Shown: positions 56,782-64,000 of the stretch, in pieces
Layout of the letters: each line of letters starts with the position of its first letter
Numbering within the stretch: position 1 is the stretch's first letter
Assembly (NCBI GenBank): GCA_030737875.1
Contig: CM060925.1
Location: 479,817,514 to 479,881,513 of the forward strand
DNA length: 64,000 nt
From: Allium sativum
Lineage: Eukaryota; Streptophyta; Magnoliopsida; Asparagales; Amaryllidaceae
Reading direction: 5' to 3'
Program-made: the position numbers and the translations under genes
Notes under the pieces: model-generated
What the model was told of the DNA's origin: nothing
Databases searched by the model: none
The model's input: the letters and a program-made list of their open reading frames with translations, nothing else

Positions 56782-58996
56782 TTGTCATCTTCCTCCTCTG
56801 GCTTTGCATCGTCAACCTTTTCTGCTGAATTTCCTGATTCGTCAAATCTTGGTAATCATCTTTTGGGAGGTACTTCTGTTAATACTGTTGATTCTGATTG
56901 TGCTGCCAATTCTGTTAATGTTGGCAGTCAATCTATTCTCAATTCTTTATGTGATGGTTCTTGGTTTGGAATTTCATCGAACACTTCTTGTGCTCTCTCT
57001 TCAACTATTAATAATGTCGATGTTACTTGTAAATCTGCTGTTGGTACTAATTCTTTTTCTAAACCTACTGATAATTGTGAATCTTTTGTTGATAATAATG
57101 CTAATATCAATCCTAACAACTTTCTTGTTAATCCTACAACCAATTCAGATGTTAATACGGTCGATAATCCTGCTATCTTTTCAGTTGATAATTCTGTGGT
57201 TAATCCTGATAATTCTTGTGCTAATCCTGTCCCTAATTCTGTCCTTGATCCTATCTCTAATCTTGGTAATAATATTGTCAATCCTGATCCTCAATCTAAT
57301 GCTTTTCCCCAATTCGGCTGGATCTAATTTGTCCAACCTTACTTCATCTGCTAAAGCAAAGATTTATTACCTCTCTCTCTCTCTCTCTCTCTTTTCAATT
57401 CCTTACCTTGAAATGCTGGTTGTTATAAACCTATTGATTTTGAGATAGTTAAAGATGGATTAACAAAATCCCCTCCAGAAATTGTTAAACTAGAAGGTTT
57501 GAAATATTGGAATAGCTATCTGGTTGGTTTCTTTCTTGATGGATCATTGTCATACTTGACTGTTGTTAATGTTTTGCGTAATGTGTGGAAGCTTCAGGGT
57601 GAAGTAGATATTAAATATGATGGAATAAATTTCTATTCAAATTTTCGAATGAATTTGACTGAGAAAAAGTCTTGCAAGCTGAAGAGGTAGAATGTTCATC
57701 ATTACAAGATGGGATCCAAGTATTGGTAATGCCCAGTCTCAGATCAGGAAAGTGCCCATTTGGATCCATCTTCACCGAATTCCTTTGCTTCTATGGACCT
57801 TGGTGGGGATTAACTGGTTAGCATGCCATGTTGGCAGACTGATTTGTTTTGATTCCAGCACAGAGAAAATGCAAAGGCTGAGGTATGCTAAAATTTTAGT
57901 TAAAATTTCACCTGACACAGAATTAGCTGAATGTATTCCTATGGATGGTTTGGGAGTTAAATGTCCACCGGTTATGATTTCTTATGATTGGCATCCACGT
58001 ATTTGCACCCATTGCAAAAATTTTGGACATGAAACTCAATGGTGTGAGTTATTGAAAAGGGATGATGATGAGCAGAACTTACAATCTAAAGAGGTAATGG
58101 TGGACAAGCAAGTTCCTGCTAATATAAAGGAGAATTTGTCTAGGAATAAACAGCATGATGATACCAATCGGTTTGATTGGAATAAAGTTGGTAACAAAAA
58201 GAAGCAGTACTGGAGGAGAAAGACAAGCACTTATGGCAATAATGTGGAGGAAGATGTAAACGATGCTTTGGATAAGGTTGTTAAAATTGTTGGTAATGCT
58301 AACTTTGAGGAGCAGAATAATAATGATGTTAAAATGGATATTAATAAATCTCTTTTGGGGAGAGACAACCAAAATGTTGTGATTGTTGATGGGAATGGTA
58401 ATAGCGAAGTGCATAAGAAGGATGCAGTGTTTCGAAGTAATTCATTAAAAGAAAAAAAGGATAAAGGCAAGCAAGTTTCTGGTTCAATGTGCAATGATGA
58501 AATTGGAAGTGAATTTCATGTGAGCAACCCTTTCTCTGTCCTTGAAGATCAATCCAACATACCATCCACCTCTGCTGACATGTCATTTAATACATCTAAT
58601 CTTTCCTCCTCTTGCAATAATTCTTTTAGTTTTCAAATTCCTCATAATGTTTCTTTGTCAATTGGTTCCTCTTCATCACCTTACTCACATCTTGCCCCTC
58701 CTTCAAGCATCATCCTTCCTCCTCCTCCAAATATCTCCTCTAATAACTCCAGTGGCAATATTAATGTCAATAAGGAATCCACAACCGATGTGATAAGAGT
58801 TTGGATGATTTCTCTTCAAAATCTGCAAGTAAATCAAAAAAAGGCAGGAAAAAAGCATAAAAAGGCAGTATCTGATATTGCTGATCTTGATGAGGGCATG
58901 GATTTTAATCTTGATGATGTTATGCCTTCAGGCAGTCAAATATTAAAATCAATAAGGCATACTAAGAGCATCCAACTCCATTGGCATCTCATTTAA
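56782..58996 (+). pseudogene. LINE ORF1: DUF4283-like and CCHC zinc knuckle
   Basis: RNA-binding ORF1 protein of plant L1 elements. A Ser/Asn-rich N-terminal part (56782-57327) is followed by frameshifts near 57310-57430, where a CT microsatellite (57371-57391) sits. The DUF4283-like core runs in two frames: LVGFFLDGSLSYLTVVNVLR with V-W-K-L-Q-G before 57690, and, from 57692, W-D-P ... V-P-I-W-I-H-L-H-R-I-P, then L-R-Y-A-K-I-L-V-K-I. A CCHC knuckle follows (C105, C108, H113, C118 of the 57692 frame, near 58004-58045). The remaining ~310 codons are low-complexity, polar and Ser-rich. At least two frameshifts make it non-functional. Confidence 0.82.
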
Positions 58997-59009
58997 ATCT
59001 TAAATGATA

Positions 59010-59585
59010 ATGCATGAATTATCTTTTCGGAATGTTTGGGGAATGAATTCTTCCTCTAAGCAATGTGAGATTAGGAATTATATTTGTTAACAGAATATTC
59101 ATTTGCTCTGTCTTATGGAAACTAAGTTGGATTTAATTTCAACTCCTAAAGCTGCTTCATTCATCTCTCCAGCCTAGAAATTTGATTATAATCTTTCTAA
59201 AGCTAGTTTTGGTCGTTTATTAACTTTGTGGAATCCCATCTTTTTCAGTTTAACTAAATTGTCATCCTCTGATCAATATATTCACTATCAATGTCTTCAC
59301 ATCTCCACTAATTCTGTGCTCTTTCTAACATATGTTTATGCTCATAATGCAATCTCTTTGAGACTTATCTTCTTAAAATCTCTTCATCATATTCACTCCC
59401 AACCTCATCCTTGGATTGTTGGCGGTGATTTTAACTACATGTATTCTTCTAATCAGAAGTTTGGAGGTTGTGCTCTTTCTATCAATGATATTGCTCCTTT
59501 TAATCAAGCCATTCTCCGTTCTAATCTTGTCCCTCTTAGTAGCTTTAGTAGCTTTGGTTTCAATAAATCAATCAGCTCTTGTTAG
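59010..59585 (+). pseudogene. LINE ORF2, endonuclease part
   Basis: Starts ATG at 59010, 14 bases after ORF1. APE-type endonuclease signs: R-N-V-W-G-M-N near the start, the M-E-T-K motif with the metal-binding Glu, V-Y-A-H-N, and G-G-D-F-N. In-frame stops TAA (near 59087) and TAG (near 59176) break it. Soon after G-G-D-F-N the domain gives out and the next recognisable sequence belongs to the reverse transcriptase, so the endonuclease end and the start of RT are deleted. Confidence 0.8.
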
Positions 59586-61469
59586 TGGTAGGTCCATCAG
59601 TGACAACATCTTAGTCACTTAGGAGCTTCTACATGGTTATGATAGGAAGAACATCTCTCCTAGATGCGTGATAAAATTGGATATAAGGAAGGCATTTGAT
59701 ACTGTTAATTGGGACGCAATTTTTGCCATTTTATCAAGAATGAATTTTCCACACCCATTCTTAGAGTGGATTCATACTTGCATATCAACTCCAAACTTCT
59801 CTATTTCAAGACATGGCAGTCTTCATGGTTTTTTCAAAGGGGTGTGCGGCAAGGGGATCCAATCTCCTCACAACTTTTCATCATTGTTATGGAGCTGCTT
59901 AACTCATTAATCATCAATCAAATGAAGCTCAAAAAGTTAGATTTGCATCCTCGCTGCAAGAATACTCTTATCACACATCTATTATTTGCAGATGATTTAA
60001 TTATTTTCACTAAGCTTATGTTCATTAACATTCAGTGCATTCTTTCAACCTTGCAAGTCTTTCATCAGATTACTGGTCTTCAAATTAATGTGAGTAAGTC
60101 ACACATTAAAATTGCTGGTTTACCTTCGAATCTGAAGAATGATTTAATTCGTAAATCTAGTTTAAGTGAATTATCTTCAGATACAGTTTATTTAGGTCTT
60201 CCTCTCTTCCCTTCTAAGGTTTCAAAAGCTAAATGTATGCCTACGTATGAGAAAATTATTGAGAAGATGAATCTTTGGCCTTCATGTAAACTATCGCAAG
60301 CTGGAAGGCTTACCATTATCCAGTCCATCATTACTTCTATGACAACTTATTATACTAGGCATTTCATCCTTCCAGTGAAGTTGATAAACATGGTTGTTAG
60401 TGCTATGAACAATTTTTTTTGGCATGGAGATCCTTTTGCAAAAAAGCTGATTCCAATATCTTTTTCCAAGTTGTATGATGGTAAGAAGAATGGGGGTTTA
60501 GGCATTATTAATTTATTGCAATGGAATAAAGCTTCTATTTTAGTTTATTTTCAAAAATTATTTTCTGATGATAGCAGTCTTTGGACAAAGTTTGTGAAAT
60601 CGAACTTGATTGGGAAGAAGGATTTCTGGACTATGGTTGTTCCTCAAAACTGTAGTTGGAGTTGGAGGCAAATTTTGAAGTTGAGAGGTACTTTTCTTCC
60701 ACTATTTCAATGTAATGCCATTACCAATAAAATTTTATCTTTTTGGAATTCTCCTTGGGCTGGTAGAGGTATCATTCTTAGTAATATAGTGGATTATAAT
60801 ATTAGAAGAAATAGTGGTATCCCTTAGGCTGCTGTGGTTGATGATTATATTGATGATGGTGTACTGATTTTTCCTTACAGCAGTTCTTCTATTTTAAGGA
60901 AATTGTGGTCTGAGATTAAGGAAAGTTTTAAGATCAGTAGTGATTTTAAGTTGGCTTGGATGGGCAAGTTTCACTCTATTAAGCATGTTTATGATGTTTT
61001 GCAAGGTGAAAAGCCTACGTTCCCTTGGCATAACAGAATTTGGAATATGAAATCTTCAGCAAAATCTAATTTCTTCTTATGGAAGGTTTAATGCTATAAA
61101 TACAAAGGACAAGTTGTTCTATATGGGTGTTATTTCAGATAGTGTTTGTGTATTCTGCAGACCTGAATCAGAGACTAACTCTCATCTGTTTTTGAGTGCA
61201 ATTACGTATATTTGATTAGGAGCATATTGCTAGCAACTGGACGATTCTACAAGCCTTCGAATGATAGTAAGATTGAATGGTTCAATGTATTCAAAGCTAA
61301 TAGATGGAGAACTAACAAGAGTATTGTGTTACTGAAAATTCTTAAGATTTTCTTACTTGAAATTTGGGCTGAGCGTAATAGAAGGATTTTTGGTGAAAGT
61401 TCTTTGAATTATAATGAAGTTTACACTATTATTCACAAGAAGATTACGAGGATATTGGATATTGGTTGA
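59560..61469 (+). pseudogene. LINE ORF2, reverse transcriptase and zf-RVT part
   Basis: RT begins with Q-S-A-L-V-S-G-R-S-I-S-D-N-I-L and K-L-D-I-R-K-A-F-D-T-V-N-W in one frame, then shifts near 59830 to R-G-V-R-Q-G-D-P-I-S and the catalytic F-A-D-D (near 59985-59996). The thumb and connecting part (G-L-P-L-F, L-S-Q-A-G-R-L-T-I-I-Q-S, N-N-F-F-W-H-G) runs to TAG at 60825, and the same frame goes on with K-F-H-S-I-K-H-V-Y-D and W-N-M-K-S-S-A-K-S-N-F-F-L-W-K, a zf-RVT domain. Its C-x-F-C half appears in another frame near 61150. The C-terminal L-E-I-W-A-E-R-N-R-R-I-F is typical of plant L1 elements. Confidence 0.85.
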
Positions 61470-61704
61470 AGATTATTTGATGCTTGCTATTTTCTGTCAA
61501 GTCTGTATGTTGATGAAGTGAATATGATTAGTTTTGGAATTGGTACTTACGGCCAGTATAGAGTTTTTTGTGTGCAGATTGTTTTTATGTTATTGTTTTT
61601 TTCTCTATATTGGCTGTAGTATGTAGTGTTACTTGTACAGAACTTTGTAATTGTGTCTGTTGTTAATATAATTCTTATTGCCTTTCAAAAGTATCAATTA
61701 AATA

Positions 61705-64000
61705 GAAACTGATTTTAAAAGCTTATTTTTTTAAAAAAAAAAAATTTAATTGTAGAAAATTACAGAATGACTATTTAAATATTAATTAATTTTTGAAGAA
61801 ATTTCTATGGTTAATTGAAAATGGAAATGCTCACAGTAATTTTTATGAATGGAATTTTTTTTGTTGCTTCTAGATAATATAATATCTTCTAAATGCTTTT
61901 ATCTAATTTTTCAATAAACAAAACGTTTTTCTATGGTAACGGACTAGAAAACTATGTGTTCACATTTGTAGCTTATGCTAGAATGACATACAATATGTTG
62001 CTTGTTATAAACATAGAGTGTGCTGAGTTCAAAACTAGACCTTTTTCTAAATCAGATTTGGGAATCCATCAAGAGGAAGCGTAATAATTTTCAACATCTG
62101 CAAAAACAATCAATTCTACCCGTATCATCTAGTCAACATATTTCAGCGCATTTGAACGATCCAAAGTATAGAGAAACATATATATGTTAGAGAAAATTCA
62201 AACACCACTCATGGAAGGTTTAAATATTGCACAACAACATATGTTAAAGAAGTTCACACTTTTGCTTTTAAAAAAAATCTCCTTAATTTTGTTTGAAAAA
62301 GCCATTGACTAAACTGCTAAAGTAGTTCATACAGGTAGATAATATGCTAAAGAAGTTCACAAATTTAGATAATATGCTAAGAATTTCTACTCAATATTGC
62401 ACATAAACATATGCTAAAGAAGTTAACATAGGTAGATAATATACCTGTCGAAGCAGGTATCTCCCTTTCTCCTGAATCTGGCTTTTATATTTCTTCTTTT
62501 CCAACGTTCTTTCAAGAGACCAGAATGTATGCTTCTGACTAAAAGTCAATCCAACGGAATGTAAAGGGAATGAATAGTTAGTAATATTTTAATCATCTAG
62601 TGAGATATGTCACTTACTGAATGCATGAAGCACCATTTTTGAAAAAAAAAAGCTAAAGCGTATAAGTTCCATTTCTAAATCGATGGACAAAAAAAAAAGA
62701 AAACAGAAAAATGCTAAATAAAACTAGTATTATGCAGACAATTTTCACTTAAAGGACTTATTTGTTATGGATAATAAAGTTTAAACACAACATTTTCGGA
62801 AAAAAAAATTTACGGACAATTTTTCAAGAAAAAGATACAAACATAATGATAAATGAACTTATCATTTTTCTGTATAACTTAAAAGGATAAACCAAATTGC
62901 ATCTCTACATATCTTCAAAGAGAAAAAGGCAGCAGTTTGATATTCAGTTTACATTTCATTTCTCCTTTTATTACATTTCATTTCACTCCATATAGGCATT
63001 TGGCTGCATTTTCATTAAACTAAGGGAAAAAACACTGTGCACTGAAAATTAATTTCACAAAGTTTTCATTTTACTACGCACTAAAATTTCTTTTACATTC
63101 TATTCTCTGTTCCTTGCATTTCATTTTGCATCTTTGTTTACATTTAACTCTCTATTTACCTTCCTATTCACATTTAATCCACTTACAACTGCAAGTCCCC
63201 CAAACGTCAAACTATTCCCAATATCTACATCACTGCCTTCATCGTACTATCATCAATCAAATCACCACCATCCTCATGATCTACAGTTGCACCCTTCATT
63301 TCAAAGTGAACCACCTCAGCCTTATCTCATACACACCCACTTCACCAGAGCTATTCCACCAATCAAACCACCTTCACATATAAATTTTTCAAACAACACA
63401 ACACCAAAATTTACTAATATGCAACTACATTACCCTTACTCACTACCAGTAGAATAAGCAGTACACCTACAATAATCCTCCAACAATTACAGCAGCCCCC
63501 TCCAATGCCCTTGCTCTCCTAAAACTTGAAACATTCTCGTATTTCTTTCTTTTCTTTTTTTGAGAGACTTAAACATTTCATTTGGTCAAAAATTGCTCTT
63601 TTGGTTAATATAGCTCTATATACTATGGATTTAGCAAGTTTTGTGTTATGCATTCAAGGTGTCAAAATGCATGGCATAGAAGAAGTGGGAAACAATCAGT
63701 TTGTGAAGTGGTCCCACCAAATGAAAATGTAAAAGATTTTTGGTTGAACCATCAATGTCACAAGTGAAGATAGCATAACATGCAGAGCTCAACAGCAAAA
63801 GTAGACGGTGAAAATGCGAATAAAGGGGACGTGTCCAACAACACAAATGAAGTGCAGAATGATGAAAACTTGGTACTTTAGGATTCTGATTGTTACCATA
63901 GAAGAACATGTTTTTCGTTAAACTAGGCATATAATGCTAAATATAATGTAATTTTTTTTCATATGATCCTTAATAATTTACCTGATACATATAAATCTTT
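61705..64000. other. Intergenic region at the right end of the window
   Basis: AT-rich, with no recognisable exon, terminus or RNA gene. Poly-A/T runs near 61735, 62640 and 62690. Open frames at 63114-63457 and 63526-63930 have no family features and overlap on both strands, so they are not called. Confidence 0.4.
62222..62445 (+). repeat. Short direct repeats
   Basis: ATATTGCACA(A/T)(C)AAACATATG(T/C)TAAAGAAGTT occurs at about 62224 and 62391, and the words GCTAAAG(A/T)AGTT and AGATAATATGC recur between them. No element borders were found. Confidence 0.55.

Larger units (their letters stand above)
56664..61686 (+). mobile_element. L1-type LINE (non-LTR retrotransposon), degenerate
   Basis: About 5.0 kb flanked by an 18-bp target duplication with one mismatch, AAAAGTATCAA(C/T)TAAATA at 56646-56663 and 61687-61704. 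The 5' part is pyrimidine-rich with three CTCTTGATTCGTC/ATC repeats. ORF1 carries a DUF4283-like region and a CCHC knuckle. ORF2 has endonuclease, reverse transcriptase and zf-RVT parts, with frameshifts, stops and a deletion between endonuclease and RT. No poly(A) tail is left between the 3' end and the duplication. The long duplication indicates that the copy was complete at its ends when it inserted. Confidence 0.88.

Noticed and set aside
56621..57448. 275-codon Leu/Ile-rich frame that looks like a membrane protein
   Set aside because: It is a shadow of LINE ORF1 in another frame, caused by the T-rich third positions of Ser/Asn codons.
63114..63930. Overlapping frames on both strands at the right end
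   Set aside because: Low-complexity, no domains, mutually overlapping; no splice structure could be built.

Overview
The window is nuclear DNA from a flowering plant. The evidence is the class mix (Ty3/gypsy chromovirus, Ty1/copia, L1-type LINE, CACTA and Mutator-like elements, the retroelements primed by initiator tRNA-Met), plant-type introns, and captured exon fragments that match plant ethanolamine kinase and (S)-2-hydroxy-acid oxidase. It is AT-rich and about nine tenths transposon. I cannot name the species. No rRNA, tRNA gene or CRISPR array was seen.

Layout. 1-1011 is a piece of a long LTR. 1012-8345 is a decayed Ty3/gypsy chromovirus (element A) whose gag-pol lies in one frame, is broken only by four nonsense codons, and has lost the active form of two enzymes. 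8346-10914 is a mosaic of related LTR and internal sequence (block X). 10915-17332 is a long LTR (Y) that resumes at 37162-37479. Into Y a CACTA transposon inserted (17333-37161, ATG target duplication). Into a 160-bp tandem array inside the CACTA inserted element E2 (18540-32338, TTTTA target duplication), whose LTRs are over 6.3 kb each around an internal region of only 1.0 kb. Into the 5' LTR of E2 inserted a 1.06-kb Mutator-like element with a 9-bp target duplication. 37480-49830 is E3, another non-coding gypsy-type element with 4.5-kb LTRs. 49831-50556 is the tail of a Y-like LTR.

The right part of the CACTA carries exon-intron fragments of at least three unrelated host genes, all on the minus strand: a SAP-domain exon, three exons of an FMN-dependent 2-hydroxy-acid oxidase, and three exons of ethanolamine kinase. 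Their splice junctions are mostly intact but the reading frames are damaged. This Pack-CACTA-like cassette is the most unusual content here.

50557-64000 is calmer. It holds the only intact-looking host gene that I see (52157-52786, three exons, 127-residue charged coiled-coil protein), an internally deleted copia element (53342-56482, GACAA target duplication) and a degenerate LINE (56664-61686, 18-bp target duplication with one mismatch).

How the parts work together: A encodes (in ruined form) gag and pol, while E2 and E3 encode nothing recognisable. They nevertheless share with A the primer binding site, a similar leader and a stem-loop just before the polypurine tract whose stem has paired changes. 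E2, E3 and X share a further block upstream of that point. This fits a family of non-autonomous gypsy elements mobilised by chromoviruses like A. That partnership is inference.
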